Below, piece by piece: positions 6,624 through 17,480 of a stretch of 64,000 bases of DNA. The stretch is from Pelomonas sp. V22 (GTDB lineage Bacteria; Pseudomonadota; Gammaproteobacteria; Burkholderiales; Burkholderiaceae_C): assembly GCF_030014915.1 (NCBI RefSeq), contig NZ_JAGIXS010000005.1, positions 1 to 64,000 of the forward strand. Reading direction: 5' to 3'. Positions within the stretch are counted from its first letter, which is position 1. The number at the start of each line of letters is the position of its first letter. The position numbers and the translations under genes are program-made. The notes below the pieces were generated by a model. It worked only from the letters and a program-made list of their open reading frames with translations. It did not search any database and had not been told where the DNA came from.

Positions 6624-7169
6624 ATGAGGATTATTCAGGCCGCTGCGGCCATCGCCACCCTGGCCCTGGCCGCCCTGCCCGCGCTGGCCGCGCCTCAGCT
6701 GATCGTGCTCGCACGCCATGCCGAGCGCGCCGAGGATGGGACCAAGGACCCCGCCATATCGGCCGTCGGCCAGGCCCGCGCCCTGGCCCTCGCAGAGGCG
6801 CTGAAGAGCGCCGGCATCGAGCAGGTGTTCACCACGCATTACCGCCGCACGCAGCAGACGGCCGCGCCGCTCTTGGCCGCCCGCAAGCTGCAGCCCACGG
6901 TGATCACCATCCGACCCGGCGAGATGCAGGCCCACCTGCAGGAAGTGGCGGCCGCCGTGAACAAGCTGGACGGCGCTGTGCTGATCGTGGGCCACAGCAA
7001 CACGCTGGCGCCGCTGGTGAAGCTGCTGGGCGGGCCGGAGGTCAAGCAAGTCTGTGAGAGCTCGTTCAGCCACCTGTTCCTGCTGACGCCTGGTGGCGAA
7101 GGCCGACGCCTGGTGCAGGCCCGCTATGGCGCGGCCGACCTGGCGCCCGAGAGCCCGGACTGCCAGTGA
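6624..7169 (+). CDS. Secreted histidine phosphatase family protein
   Basis: A 181-residue protein with a signal peptide (MRIIQAAAAIATLALAALPALAA) followed by a small branch-2-like histidine phosphatase fold. The catalytic RHAERAED motif, where the histidine would be phosphorylated, appears near residue 32, and the second catalytic histidine is in IVGHSNTLAPL. YRRTQQTAAPL is the usual third motif. A GAGGAG ribosome site lies 6 bp before the ATG. It probably acts on a phosphorylated small molecule or glycan in the periplasm; the substrate is unknown. Confidence 0.85.
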   Translation: MRIIQAAAAIATLALAALPALAAPQLIVLARHAERAEDGTKDPAISAVGQARALALAEALKSAGIEQVFTTHYRRTQQTAAPLLAARKLQPTVITIRPGEMQAHLQEVAAAVNKLDGAVLIVGHSNTLAPLVKLLGGPEVKQVCESSFSHLFLLTPGGEGRRLVQARYGAADLAPESPDCQ

Positions 7170-7174
7170 TTTTT

Positions 7175-8965
7175 CTAGTGCGGTAGCACGTCGACGAACT
7201 GCCAGAAGTCGTAACGGAACAGCGGCCGCCGGTAGCCGTAGACCCAGGGCTGCAGCAGGTCCGGGATGATGCGGTGCACCTGCGCCTTGACCGGCATGTA
7301 GGCCACCTGCAGGCGCTTGGCCTCGCGGAACAGGGCCTCGCGCTCGGGGCCGTCGGGCAGCAGCTGCAGCTGCTCGTAGATCCGGTCGAAGGCCGGCAGC
7401 TTGAAGCGCGACATGTTGCGGGCACCGATCTGCCGGCTGTACATGCGCTGGATGGCGTAGGCGCCATCGGCCTGCAGCGAGGTGTCCGAGAGGAACCACA
7501 TCGCCAGCTTGCCGGCACGCGCCGACTTCAGGTTCTCCGGCCACTTGGCCGGGCTGAAGCGCACGCGCAGGTGCAGGCGCTCGAACGTGCGCTTCCACAG
7601 CTCGTCGTAGGAGCGGCTCAGGGTGTCGGGCTGGGTGGCGAACTCGACCACCAGCGGCTTGCCGTCGGGCAGCTCGCGCCAGCCGTCGCCGTCCACGTCC
7701 TTGTAGCCGTAGGTGTCGAGCAGGGCATTGGCGCGGGCCGGGTCGTAGTCGGCCATCTCGCTCTTGTAGTGCGCGTCGTAGCCGCTGGTGTGCGGCATCA
7801 CGAGGGACTGGGCCGGGATGGCCTGGCCGCGCCGCTGCAAATGGATCTCGCGGTCCACGTCCCAGGCCAGCGAGATCGCGCGGCGCAGCGCCACCTTCTC
7901 GGGCGTGTAGCCGCCGACCACCGGGTCGTCGAGGTTGAAGAAGGTGAACACCGTGTCGGCCGCCAGCGTGCGCGTCAGCTGGATGCCGCGCTTGGCCAGG
8001 TTGGGCGCCAGCTTGCCGTGCGGCAGGGCCACGTTGACGAACTCGGGCGGCACGCGGTCAGCGAGGTCCTGCTCGCCGTTGAGGAAGCTGAGCCAGCGCG
8101 GCTGCGACTCCTCGATGATGGAGATCTCTACCCGGTCGATCATCGGAATCCGGCGGCCGCGCAGCTTGGCGGCGATGGCCTGGCCTTCGGCATCGTCAGC
8201 GGCCGGCTCGCTCTCGTAGACGCGCTCGCGGTAGCCCGGATTGCGCTCCAGCACGATCTGCGAGCTGCGCCGCCAGCTCGTCAGGCGGAACGGCCCCGTG
8301 CCCACCGGGTGGGCCATGATGTCGGCGCCGTAATGCTCCACCACCTCGCGCGCCAGCGCACCCATGCGCTCGCTCTGCGCCAGCGCCTGCACCAGGCGCG
8401 GACGGGGCTGGTCCAGGCGAATCTCGAGGGTGTAGCGGTCCAGCGCGTGCAGGCCCTCGATGGGGCGGTCGTAGTCGAAGGGCTTCTTCAGCTGCTGGGC
8501 CTGGGTGCGCAGCTCGCGCAGGCCCACGATGCCCAGCTCCTCGATGGCCGCCCAGTTGGGGCTCTTGACCGCCGGGTCGGCCATGCGCTTCCAGCTGTAG
8601 ACGTAGTCCGCCGCCGTGAGTTCGCGGCGCTGGCCTTTGAACACGGCGTCGTCGGCGAAGAAGATGCCGGGCCGGATCTTCAGCCGCCAGCTGCGGAAGT
8701 CGGCGTTGGACTCGGGCAGGGCTTCAGCCGTCACCGGCACGATGCGCGGCGGCACGGCCAGCGGGTCGTAGCCGCAGGGCGCCTCGAAGATATGGGCCAC
8801 CACCGTCTGCGAATAGAGGTCGGTCAGCTGCGACGGGTCGAAGCCGGTCTCGGCCGACTGGAAGGCGTAGCGCAGCACCTTGGGAGTGTCGGTCGCCGCC
8901 GCTGATTCACCGACCAGGGGGGCGGCGAGCGCGGCCTGCAACAGGGTGCGGCGGTTCAGCGTCAT
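7175..8965 (-). CDS. ABC transporter substrate-binding protein, family 5 (second paralog)
   Basis: A 596-residue periplasmic binding protein of the peptide/nickel-type family 5 fold. It begins MTLNRRTLLQAALAAPLVGESAAA, a twin-arginine-like leader (NRRTLLQ), unlike its neighbour, which has an ordinary Sec signal. The body reads VLRYAFQSAETGFDPSQL, GPFRLTSWRRSSQIVLERNPGYRE, VALRRAISLAWDVDREI and ends FWQFVDVLPH. It is a clear paralog of the gene 2 bp upstream and probably delivers substrate to the divergent permease/ATPase operon. The start at 8965 was chosen because the leader begins there; the frame is open further upstream only as an antisense artefact. Confidence 0.88.
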   Translation of the reverse strand: MTLNRRTLLQAALAAPLVGESAAATDTPKVLRYAFQSAETGFDPSQLTDLYSQTVVAHIFEAPCGYDPLAVPPRIVPVTAEALPESNADFRSWRLKIRPGIFFADDAVFKGQRRELTAADYVYSWKRMADPAVKSPNWAAIEELGIVGLRELRTQAQQLKKPFDYDRPIEGLHALDRYTLEIRLDQPRPRLVQALAQSERMGALAREVVEHYGADIMAHPVGTGPFRLTSWRRSSQIVLERNPGYRERVYESEPAADDAEGQAIAAKLRGRRIPMIDRVEISIIEESQPRWLSFLNGEQDLADRVPPEFVNVALPHGKLAPNLAKRGIQLTRTLAADTVFTFFNLDDPVVGGYTPEKVALRRAISLAWDVDREIHLQRRGQAIPAQSLVMPHTSGYDAHYKSEMADYDPARANALLDTYGYKDVDGDGWRELPDGKPLVVEFATQPDTLSRSYDELWKRTFERLHLRVRFSPAKWPENLKSARAGKLAMWFLSDTSLQADGAYAIQRMYSRQIGARNMSRFKLPAFDRIYEQLQLLPDGPEREALFREAKRLQVAYMPVKAQVHRIIPDLLQPWVYGYRRPLFRYDFWQFVDVLPH

Positions 8966-8967
8966 CG

Positions 8968-10782
8968 TCAGGAGTCCTTGGGCAGGCGCGCGAGGTCGAT
9001 GTCCACGTACTGCCAGAAGTTGCGCACGAACAGATTGCGGTTGTAGCCGATGACCCAGGGCTGCGCCATGTCGGTGTAGATGCGGTGCACATGGACCTTG
9101 TAGGGCATGTAGGCCACCATCAGGCGCTGGGCCTCGCGCATGGCAGCCTGGCGCTCGGGGCCGTCCGGCAGCTCGGCAATGCGCTCGAACAGGCGGTCGT
9201 AGGTCGGCAGCTTGAAGCGCGCGTGGTTGGACTGGCCGGCGTTGCGGCTGTAGCCCATGCCGAGGAAGTCGTCGCCGTCCGGGATGTTGGCGCTCCAGCC
9301 CAGGCCCCACATCATCAGCTTGCCGGCACGCGAGGCTTTCTGGTTTTCGGGCCACTGGGCGATCGTGAACTTGATGCGGATGCCGAGCGCATCCATGTTC
9401 TTCTGCCACAGCTCCACGAGCGCGCGGCTCTGGCCATCGGGCTGGGTGGCGTACTCGAGCAGCAGCGGGCTGCCGTCGGGCTGGTCGCGCCAGCCGTCGC
9501 CGTCCTTGTCCACATAGCCGTGCATGTCGAGCAGGGCGCGGGCCTTGGCGCGGTTGAACTCGCTCATCTCGGTCTTGAGCAGCGGGTCGTAGCCGAAGGT
9601 GTTGGGGCCGACCATGCCCTGGCCCGGGATGGCCTGGCCGCGCCGGGCGAGCCGGATCTCCTGGTCCAGGTCCACACCCAGCGAGATCGCACGGCGCAGC
9701 GCCACCTTCTCGGGCGTGTAGCCGCCCACCACCGGATGCTCCATGCCGAAGTAGGAGACGTAAATGTCGGCCCGCGCGTAGCGGATCATCTGTATGCCCT
9801 GCTTGGCCAGGTTGGGCGCGAGCTGGTTGTGCGGCATGGCGACGCTGGCGTATTCCGGCGGCACCTCGTCGATCATGTCGACCTCGCCGCCCACGAAGCT
9901 GAGCCAGCGCGGCTGGTTCTCCTGGATCACCGAGATCTCGACGCGGTCCACCAGCGGCAGGCGGCGGCCCTTGAGCTTGGCCGCCTGCTCGACCATGCGG
10001 GCATCGCCGGCCGGCGGCTGCTCGTCGTAGTAGACCTCGCGGTAGTTCGGGTTCTTCTCGAACACCATGCGCGAACTGCGGCGCCATTCCTTCAGCACCC
10101 AGGGGCCGGTGCCGACCGGGTGCTCCATGATCTTGTCGCCATAGCGCTCCACCACCTCGCGGGCCATGCCGGCCATCAGCGGGTCGGCGAACTGGTAGAG
10201 CAGGCGCGGGTTGCCGACCTTGGTGCGGATGCGCAGCGTGTAGCGGTCCAGCAGCTGCAGGCCCTCGACCGGGCGGTCGTAGTCGAAGGGCTTCTTGGTC
10301 TTGAGCGCTTCCTGCCGCAGCTCCGAGAGGCCGAGGATGCCGGACGGCTCCAGCGCATACAGCGTGGGGCTCTTCCAGCGCGGGTCGAAATGGCGGCGGA
10401 TCGTGTAGGCGTAGTCGGCCGCCGTCAGCTCGCGCTTCTTGCCGCCGAAGGCCGGATCGTCGGCAAAGAAGATGCCGGGCTTGAAGCGGAAGGTCAGGGT
10501 CTTGAAGTCGCTGGCCACCTCGGGCATGGCCGCCGCCGTGGCGGGCTTGAGCTTGTAGGGGCGGGCGAGGAAGTCGTACTGCAGCGGCGTCTCGAACAGG
10601 CCGGAGGCCACGGTGCGCGAATACAGGTCGTTGATCTGCACGGGGTCGAAGCCCGACTCGGCATTGCGGATCGCGTAGCGCAGGACCTTCTGCGGCGCCG
10701 GCTCGGCAGCGGCTCCGCCGGCACCGAGCAGCGCAAGTGCGACGCAGGCCAGGCCCGGGTGGAAGAGCAGCGGGAGCTTCAT
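8968..10782 (-). CDS. ABC transporter substrate-binding protein, family 5 (first paralog)
   Basis: A 604-residue periplasmic binding protein with a Sec signal peptide (MKLPLLFHPGLACVALALLGAGGAAA). Family 5 landmarks are VLRYAIRNAESGFDPVQIND, FRFKPGIFFADDPAFGG, GTGPWVLKEWRRSSRMVFEKNPNYRE and VALRRAISLGVDLDQEIRLARRG. Family 5 proteins usually bind di- or oligopeptides, sometimes opines or nickel. The gene is directly followed by its paralog and diverges from the permease genes, so the five genes form one transporter locus. A TTG 15 bp upstream is a possible alternative start; neither start has a strong ribosome site. Confidence 0.9.
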   Translation of the reverse strand: MKLPLLFHPGLACVALALLGAGGAAAEPAPQKVLRYAIRNAESGFDPVQINDLYSRTVASGLFETPLQYDFLARPYKLKPATAAAMPEVASDFKTLTFRFKPGIFFADDPAFGGKKRELTAADYAYTIRRHFDPRWKSPTLYALEPSGILGLSELRQEALKTKKPFDYDRPVEGLQLLDRYTLRIRTKVGNPRLLYQFADPLMAGMAREVVERYGDKIMEHPVGTGPWVLKEWRRSSRMVFEKNPNYREVYYDEQPPAGDARMVEQAAKLKGRRLPLVDRVEISVIQENQPRWLSFVGGEVDMIDEVPPEYASVAMPHNQLAPNLAKQGIQMIRYARADIYVSYFGMEHPVVGGYTPEKVALRRAISLGVDLDQEIRLARRGQAIPGQGMVGPNTFGYDPLLKTEMSEFNRAKARALLDMHGYVDKDGDGWRDQPDGSPLLLEYATQPDGQSRALVELWQKNMDALGIRIKFTIAQWPENQKASRAGKLMMWGLGWSANIPDGDDFLGMGYSRNAGQSNHARFKLPTYDRLFERIAELPDGPERQAAMREAQRLMVAYMPYKVHVHRIYTDMAQPWVIGYNRNLFVRNFWQYVDIDLARLPKDS

Positions 10783-10840
10783 CGAGGGGTCGCCCAACGG
10801 GGGTGCAGCAAAGAAGCGCGCAGTCTAAGTCTGGCACCCT

Positions 10841-10876
10841 TCGCCAGTTCGGCATGGGCTCTTGCCAGTTCTGCAT
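10841..10876. promoter_or_regulatory. Tandem direct repeat, putative operator between divergent ABC genes
   Basis: TCGCCAGTTCGGCAT (10841-10855) and TTGCCAGTTCTGCAT (10862-10876) agree at 13 of 15 positions and are spaced 21 bp start to start, two helical turns. They lie 59 bp upstream of the binding-protein ATG and 134 bp upstream of the permease ATG, in the noncoding divergent region. Tandem sites in phase fit a dimeric regulator. No regulator gene is adjacent. Confidence 0.45.
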
Positions 10877-10950
10877 AAGGGGCGCGCGCAACGCCCTTTC
10901 TACGGGTGAACCCCGAGGCTCGCTGGTCTAGACTGCGCCCCAATTCACAG

Positions 10951-10977
10951 CGGGCCCGGCCGGGGCCCGTTTGTTTT
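10951..10977 (+). terminator. GC hairpin plus T-run in the permease leader (attenuator-like)
   Basis: CGGGCCC (10951-10957) pairs perfectly with GGGCCCG (10963-10969) across a 5-nt loop and is followed directly by TTTGTTTT. This is the shape of an intrinsic terminator, but it stands 33 bp upstream of the permease ATG with no gene ending before it on this strand, so it would act as a leader attenuator or 5' hairpin. Confidence 0.45.
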
Positions 10978-11009
10978 CGTTCAGACGCTCAACCGACCGA
11001 CGAGGCACT

Positions 11010-11944
<935 letters not shown>

Positions 11945-11948
<4 letters not shown>

Positions 11949-13000
11949 GCGGCGTGGCGAACAACAACGAACGCGTGGAACGCGAAGAGCGTGCCCGAGG
12001 CGTCTGGCACGCCGCCTGGCGGCGCCTGCGCGCCGACCGCGTGGGCCTCGTGGCCATGGCCGTGGTGGCCTGCTTCCTGATCCTGGTGGGGGCCACGGCG
12101 GCCGGCTGGGTGGCGGCAGACTGGCAGCACGAGAAGGGCGTGGCCAATGCGCCGCCCACGCTCCTGGGCCCGGCGCCGCCGGAGCCGACCGGCGTGGTCG
12201 AGGTGCCCAAGGGCGCGAACGTGGACCTGAGCGACATCGACCCGCTGGCCCCGCGCTACAAGGAATGGGCCGAGCGCGCCGCGCAGTTCAAGACCGCCGA
12301 TGTGGTCAAGGCCGAGACCCTGCCCTTTGGCGGCGACCGCCTGGGCCGCGACGTGCTGACCAAGGTGGTCAAGGGCGCCGAGGTGTCCATCGTCGTGGGC
12401 TTGCTCGCGGCCCTGGTGGCCACGGCCATCGGCACGCTGATGGGCTCGATCTCGGGCTTCTTCGGCGGCCGTGTCGGCGACTTCATGGAGTGGGTCTACA
12501 ACGTCTTCACCGCGATGCCCAACATCCTGCTGATCTTCTCGTTCGCGGTGATCTTCGGGCGCGGCATCGGCTCGGTGGTGATGATCCTCGGGCTCACCGG
12601 TTGGACCGGCACCTACCGTCTGGTGCGGGCCGAGTTCATCAAGCATCGCGGTCGCGAGTACGTGCGGGCGGCCGAGGCGATTGGCGCGTCCAAGGCCTCG
12701 CGCATGTTCAAGCACATCCTGCCCAATGTCTCGCATGTGGCCCTGGTGCAGCTGTCGCTGAACGTGGTGAGCTTCCTGAAGAGCGAGGTCATCCTGTCCT
12801 ACCTGGGCCTTGGCGTCAGCGTGGACCAGGTGTCCTGGGGCACGATGCTGTCCGAAGCCCAGGGCGAGCTGATCCTTGGCTACTGGTGGCAGCTGGTGGC
12901 TGTGGCTGGCTGCATGGCCGTGTTCGTCACCGCCTTCGCACTGTTCACCGATGCGCTGCGTGATGCGCTGGATCCCAAGTTGCGCGGCCTGGAGGCTTGA
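11945..13000 (+). CDS. Peptide-type ABC transporter permease (DppC/YejE-like)
   Basis: A 351-residue permease. The N-terminal span VGLVAMAVVACFLILVGATAAGWVAA is followed by a periplasmic insert of about 90 residues that includes PPEPTGVVEVPKGANVDLSD, then LPFGGDRLGRDVLTKVVKGAEVSI and the usual five-span core. The EAA loop is EYVRAAEAIGASKASRMFKHILPN. This longer N-terminal region resembles YejE more than short DppC proteins. It overlaps the preceding permease gene by ATGA and its stop is 2 bp before the ATPase ATG, so the three genes are one translationally coupled unit. Confidence 0.92.
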
Positions 13001-13002
13001 CG

Positions 13003-14679
<1,677 letters not shown>

Positions 14680-14775
14680 CCTGGCCGATCTGCAGTTCGT
14701 CGGCTGGCGCTGGGTCGTGCTGAGGGCGCCCACTACAGTTCGCGCTTTCGTCATTCACCGCAAGGGAGTACCCCC

Positions 14776-14970
14776 ATGAACATCAAGCGCCTCGCCACCC
14801 TGTCCCTCACCGTTGCCGCCGCTGCTCTGTGCAGCGCTTGCGTGTTCGCACCGCCCATCAATACCGTGGCCGACAGCAACGAACTGGCCAAGATGAGCCA
14901 GCAAGCCCTGACCACCTGCGGCTCCGGCAATGTCAAGGAAGTCAGCGCCAAGTCCTTCAGCTGCAAGTAA
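14776..14970 (+). CDS. Small putative lipoprotein
   Basis: A 64-residue exported peptide: MNIKRLATLSLTVAAAALCSAC has a positively charged n-region, a hydrophobic core and a cysteine (residue 22) that could be lipidated, although the position -3 residue is Cys rather than Leu, so the lipobox is not ideal. The mature part is about 42 residues with two further cysteines (TTCGSGNVKEVSAKSFSCK) that may form a disulfide. CAAGGGAG lies 9 bp before the ATG, and a strong terminator follows, so it appears to be a monocistronic gene. Function unknown. Confidence 0.72.
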   Translation: MNIKRLATLSLTVAAAALCSACVFAPPINTVADSNELAKMSQQALTTCGSGNVKEVSAKSFSCK

Positions 14971-14985
14971 GCGGCTGCTGAGCCC

Positions 14986-15016
14986 AAAGCAAGCCGCCTT
15001 CGGGCGGCTTGTGCTT
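14986..15016 (+). terminator. Intrinsic terminator after the small lipoprotein
   Basis: AAGCCGCC (14991-14998), a TTCG tetraloop and GGCGGCTT (15003-15010) form a perfect 8-bp stem 20 bp after the lipoprotein stop. The arms extend partly further (AGC / TGTGCT). The U-tract is short, but the UUCG-capped stem is typical. Confidence 0.75.
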
Positions 15017-15035
15017 TCCGGAATTTGCAATTAAA

Positions 15036-15064
15036 GTGATATCACCTTTTCCAGAGGAGATATC
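15036..15064. promoter_or_regulatory. Twin GATATC sites, putative operator of the SPFH-RHH operon
   Basis: A perfect 10-bp palindrome GTGATATCAC (15036-15045) and a second GATATC (15059-15064) stand 21 bp apart start to start, two helical turns, in the 50 bp before the SPFH ATG; the second touches the ribosome-binding region. Ribbon-helix-helix repressors such as Arc and MetJ bind tandem short palindromes cooperatively, and an RHH protein is the third gene of this operon, so autoregulation is a reasonable inference. Confidence 0.5.
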
Positions 15065-15067
15065 GCG

Positions 15068-15958
15068 ATGAGCAAGCAAACGAACGGCCGCCGTGAGACC
15101 GCCGCGTTGACGGCCAACGGCTATTCCGCCCTGCTGGTGGCCCTGGCGCTGGCAGTCGTCGGCGCTCTGCTGATGTACCGCGGCATCGAGAATCCGGTGG
15201 TGGTCGGCATCGCCGCCCTGTTGTTCGTGGCCGCCGGGCTGCCGCTCGCCGGCCTGTACATGCTGCAACCCGGCGAGGCCAGCATCCTGACCCTGTTCGG
15301 CCGCTACAGCGGCACCGACCGCAGCGAAGGCCTGCGCTGGGCCAATCCGCTGACCATGAAGCGCAAGATCTCGCTGCGCGCCCGCAACCTGAACGCGGCC
15401 ACGCTGAAGGTCAACGACAAGCGCGGCAACCCGGTCGAGATCGCTGCCGCCCTGGTCTGGCGCGTGGAAGACACGGCGCGTGCCGTGTTCGAGGTCGACG
15501 ACTTCGAGGCCTATGTGCGCATCCAGGCCGAGACGGCGATCCGCCACCTGGCCTCGCAGTTCGCCTATGACGAGGGCGACGACACCAACAGTGGCGAGAT
15601 CACGCTGCGCGCCGGCCAGGACGAAGTGGTGCGCGAGCTGGTCAAGGAGCTGCAGGAGCGCTGCGCCGAGGCCGGCGTGACCGTGGTCGACGCCAAGATC
15701 ACCCATCTGGCCTATGCCCCCGAGATCGCCCAGGTGATGCTGCGCCGCCAGCAGGCCGAGGCCATCATCAGCGCCCGCAAGAAGATCGTGCAGGGCGCGG
15801 TCAGCATGGTCGAGGAGGCCTTGAAGGGCCTGTCAGAGCGCGACATTGTGGTGCTGGACGATGAGCGCAAGGCCGCCATGGTCTCCAACCTGCTGGTCGT
15901 GTTGTGCTCCGACAAGGACACGCAGCCCATCGTCAACGCGGGCACGCTGTACAACTGA
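15068..15958 (+). CDS. SPFH/Band-7 domain membrane protein
   Basis: A 296-residue protein. Two adjacent hydrophobic segments (about 18-38 and 42-62) anchor it, followed by the SPFH domain starting [28 protein letters not shown] and running through [28 protein letters not shown]. The C-terminal part ([28 protein letters not shown]) is the coiled-coil-forming helix of the family. SPFH proteins build large membrane-bound rings or microdomains that stabilise partner proteins. It is the first gene of a three-gene unit (next gene 14 bp on) with a small membrane protein and an RHH regulator. AGAGGAGA precedes the ATG. Confidence 0.9.
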   Translation: MSKQTNGRRETAALTANGYSALLVALALAVVGALLMYRGIENPVVVGIAALLFVAAGLPLAGLYMLQPGEASILTLFGRYSGTDRSEGLRWANPLTMKRKISLRARNLNAATLKVNDKRGNPVEIAAALVWRVEDTARAVFEVDDFEAYVRIQAETAIRHLASQFAYDEGDDTNSGEITLRAGQDEVVRELVKELQERCAEAGVTVVDAKITHLAYAPEIAQVMLRRQQAEAIISARKKIVQGAVSMVEEALKGLSERDIVVLDDERKAAMVSNLLVVLCSDKDTQPIVNAGTLYN

Positions 15959-15972
15959 TTCGGGAGCCGGCG

Positions 15973-16497
15973 ATGCGCGTCCTGTTTCTCGTCGCGTGGC
16001 TGCTGGAGCTGGGCTTCACCGCCGCCACCTGGTTCTGGCTGCCCGAGCAGGTCGGCGACCCTGGCAAGACCATGGGCCGCAGCGCCTTCGTGCTGATGAT
16101 GCTGGCCCTGTCGGTGGCGGTCCCCTGGCAATGCGTGGACGGCGTGGCCTGGATCGCCCGGCGCATGTCTGGCGCCCTGGACCTGCCCAACAAGGCCTAC
16201 TGGCTGGCGCCCGAAAGGCGCGAAGCCACCCTCATCCGACTGCGTGAAGCCATGACACCACTGGGCTTGCTGCTGCTCGCGCACTTCGCAGGCCTGCAGC
16301 TCTTCATGCTCTTGCGCAGCCGGCCAGAGCTGCCGCAAATCCCTCAGACCCTCTGGTGGATAGGCGTCGTCCTGGCGGTCTTGCTGTTCATCGGCTGGAT
16401 CATCCAGCTGCACCGCCGCTTCGCGCTGCCGGCAAACGCGAGCCCGGTGCCGGTATCCAGACAAGTCCGGCGCCCGCAGCGCCGGCCGCGAGCCTGA
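15973..16497 (+). CDS. Hypothetical four-span membrane protein of the SPFH operon
   Basis: A 174-residue inner-membrane protein with hydrophobic segments at roughly 3-22 ([20 protein letters not shown]), 38-55, 98-115 and 128-148 ([19 protein letters not shown]), ending in a basic tail (RRPQRRPRA). I do not recognise a family. Its position between the SPFH gene and the RHH gene, 14 bp and 3 bp away, suggests that it is a client or partner of the SPFH assembly. The ATG at 15973 has GGAG 6-9 bp upstream. Confidence 0.72.
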   Translation: MRVLFLVAWLLELGFTAATWFWLPEQVGDPGKTMGRSAFVLMMLALSVAVPWQCVDGVAWIARRMSGALDLPNKAYWLAPERREATLIRLREAMTPLGLLLLAHFAGLQLFMLLRSRPELPQIPQTLWWIGVVLAVLLFIGWIIQLHRRFALPANASPVPVSRQVRRPQRRPRA

Positions 16498-16500
16498 ACC

Positions 16501-16716
16501 ATGGCCAGCCCCGACAAGAAGAGCTTCGCGCTGCGCCTCGATCCGGCCCTGTGGGCCGAGATCGAGCGCCTGGCCGCGCAAGAGCTGCGCTCGGCCAATG
16601 CGCAGATCGAATACCTGCTGCGCGAGGCCCTGGCGCGGCGCGGCATCAAGCCCGAGCTGAACCCGGCCAAGCGCGGCCGGCCGATGAAGGACCCCGGCGA
16701 GGACGAGGCCCCTTGA
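16501..16716 (+). CDS. Arc-like ribbon-helix-helix DNA-binding protein
   Basis: A 71-residue protein with the ribbon-helix-helix pattern: strand [21 protein letters not shown], then helices [18 protein letters not shown]. The tail is basic then acidic ([17 protein letters not shown]). RHH proteins bind DNA as dimers by inserting a beta ribbon, and often repress their own operon. Here it is the third gene of the SPFH operon and is the obvious candidate to bind the twin GATATC sites upstream. No toxin-like gene is next to it, so an antitoxin role is unlikely. Confidence 0.82.
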   Translation: MASPDKKSFALRLDPALWAEIERLAAQELRSANAQIEYLLREALARRGIKPELNPAKRGRPMKDPGEDEAP

Positions 16717-16745
16717 ATCCCCTGATTTCGGCCGGGGCTTGCAAG

Positions 16746-16760
16746 TTCGCACGGTCGTGC
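16746..16760. promoter_or_regulatory. TetR-family operator, copy 1 (before tetR gene)
   Basis: TTCGCACGGTCGTGC contains the 12-bp perfect palindrome GCACGGTCGTGC allowing for the central GT (arms GCACG/CGTGC), immediately followed by TAAATT, which looks like a -10 element, 16 bp before the TetR ATG. The identical 15-mer recurs at 17436, before the genes that follow the regulator. This is the pattern of an autoregulated TetR protein with a linked target. Confidence 0.75.
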
Positions 16761-16776
16761 TAAATTGGCGCCCATC

Positions 16777-17394
16777 ATGGAAGCCGCCAAGACCGAACGC
16801 AGTGAGCTGACCCAGAGCGCCATCGTCGATGCCGCACTGGAGATGGCCGCGCTCGATGGGCTGGACAGCCTCAGCATCGGCGAGGTCGCCAAGAAATTGA
16901 ATCTCTCCAAGAGCGGCGTGTTCTCGCGCGTCGGCTCACGCGAGGCCTTGCAGCGCGCGGTGATGGAGGAGTTCGACCGCCGCTTCCAGCAAGACGTGCT
17001 GCTGCCCGCGCTGCGTGAGCCACGCGGCCTGCCGCGCCTGGACGCGATGATGAAGGCCTGGCTGGAGCGCATCTGCCATGCCGGCCCCCGGGGCAGCTGC
17101 CTCTATGTGGCCGGCGCCTTCGAGTTCGATGACCGCGACGGCCCCTTGCGCGAGCTGTTGTTCGAAGGTGTGCAGCGCTGGCGCGGCGTGTTGCGCCGCA
17201 GCCTGGTGCAAGCCAAGGATTGCGGCCATCTGCGGGTCGATGTCGAGATCGAGCAATTGGTGTTCGAGCTCGACGCCCTGTTCACCGGCCTGCTGCGCGA
17301 GGCCCGTTTCCTGCGCAACCCCGAAGTGATGGCGCGCGGCCTGGCCGCCTACGAGCGCCTGATGTCTCACTACCGTTCCACCGCCGGCGCCTGA
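16777..17394 (+). CDS. TetR/AcrR-family transcriptional regulator
   Basis: A 205-residue regulator. The N-terminal helix-turn-helix reads [45 protein letters not shown] (residues ~14-58), and the C-terminal ligand domain contains [23 protein letters not shown], typical of the TetR subfamily whose cysteine-containing segment follows the fourth helix. The start at 16777 follows the operator; an in-frame TTG 12 bp upstream is less likely. The same palindrome stands before this gene and before the next operon (41-aa peptide plus hydrolase), so it probably represses itself and that operon, released by an unknown small molecule. Confidence 0.88.
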   Translation: MEAAKTERSELTQSAIVDAALEMAALDGLDSLSIGEVAKKLNLSKSGVFSRVGSREALQRAVMEEFDRRFQQDVLLPALREPRGLPRLDAMMKAWLERICHAGPRGSCLYVAGAFEFDDRDGPLRELLFEGVQRWRGVLRRSLVQAKDCGHLRVDVEIEQLVFELDALFTGLLREARFLRNPEVMARGLAAYERLMSHYRSTAGA

Positions 17395-17435
17395 GGTCCC
17401 ATGAAGACCCGCAGCGCCCTCCTGCACGACTTGAT

Positions 17436-17450
17436 TTCGCACGGTCGTGC
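17436..17450. promoter_or_regulatory. TetR-family operator, copy 2 (before 41-aa peptide and hydrolase)
   Basis: This is an exact repeat of the 15-mer at 16746 (TTCGCACGGTCGTGC), 30 bp before the ATG of the small membrane peptide. The conserved palindrome arms GCACG/CGTGC are kept, and the next bases (GCAAA) extend the symmetry with TTCGC. Its position makes the peptide-hydrolase pair the likely target of the adjacent TetR protein. Confidence 0.75.
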
Positions 17451-17480
17451 GCAAAGCTGGCTCACCCCAAGGAGACCGCC

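Noticed and set aside
5787-7598. A 603-codon reading of the family 3 binding protein with a long N-terminal extension
   Set aside because: The extension is antisense to the histidine phosphatase gene. The signal peptide begins at 6566 after a ribosome site.
9085-10878. A ~600-codon open frame antisense to the first binding-protein gene
   Set aside because: It is rich in His, Ala, Val, Leu and Gly with no motif, which is the usual product of the antisense frame of a high-GC gene. The opposite strand has a signal peptide and family 5 motifs throughout.
10820-10880. Possible sigma-54 promoter (TGGCA ... GC) in the ABC divergent region
   Set aside because: The spacing between the GG and GC elements does not fit the -24/-12 rule on either strand, so I treat the sequence as a direct-repeat operator instead.
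7175-10891. A single 1238-codon frame that would fuse both binding-protein genes
   Set aside because: The first half of the frame is the wrong frame of the upstream gene. The real second gene begins at its own ATG at 8965 with a leader sequence, 2 bp after the upstream stop.
15020-15050. TTGCAA / TATCAC as a -35/-10 pair for the SPFH operon
   Set aside because: The spacing is about 9 bp, too short for a sigma-70 promoter. The palindrome is better explained as an operator.
16501-16716. RHH gene as antitoxin of a toxin-antitoxin pair
   Set aside because: No small toxin-like ORF is adjacent. The neighbours are a membrane protein and a TetR regulator, and operon context favours a repressor of the SPFH genes.
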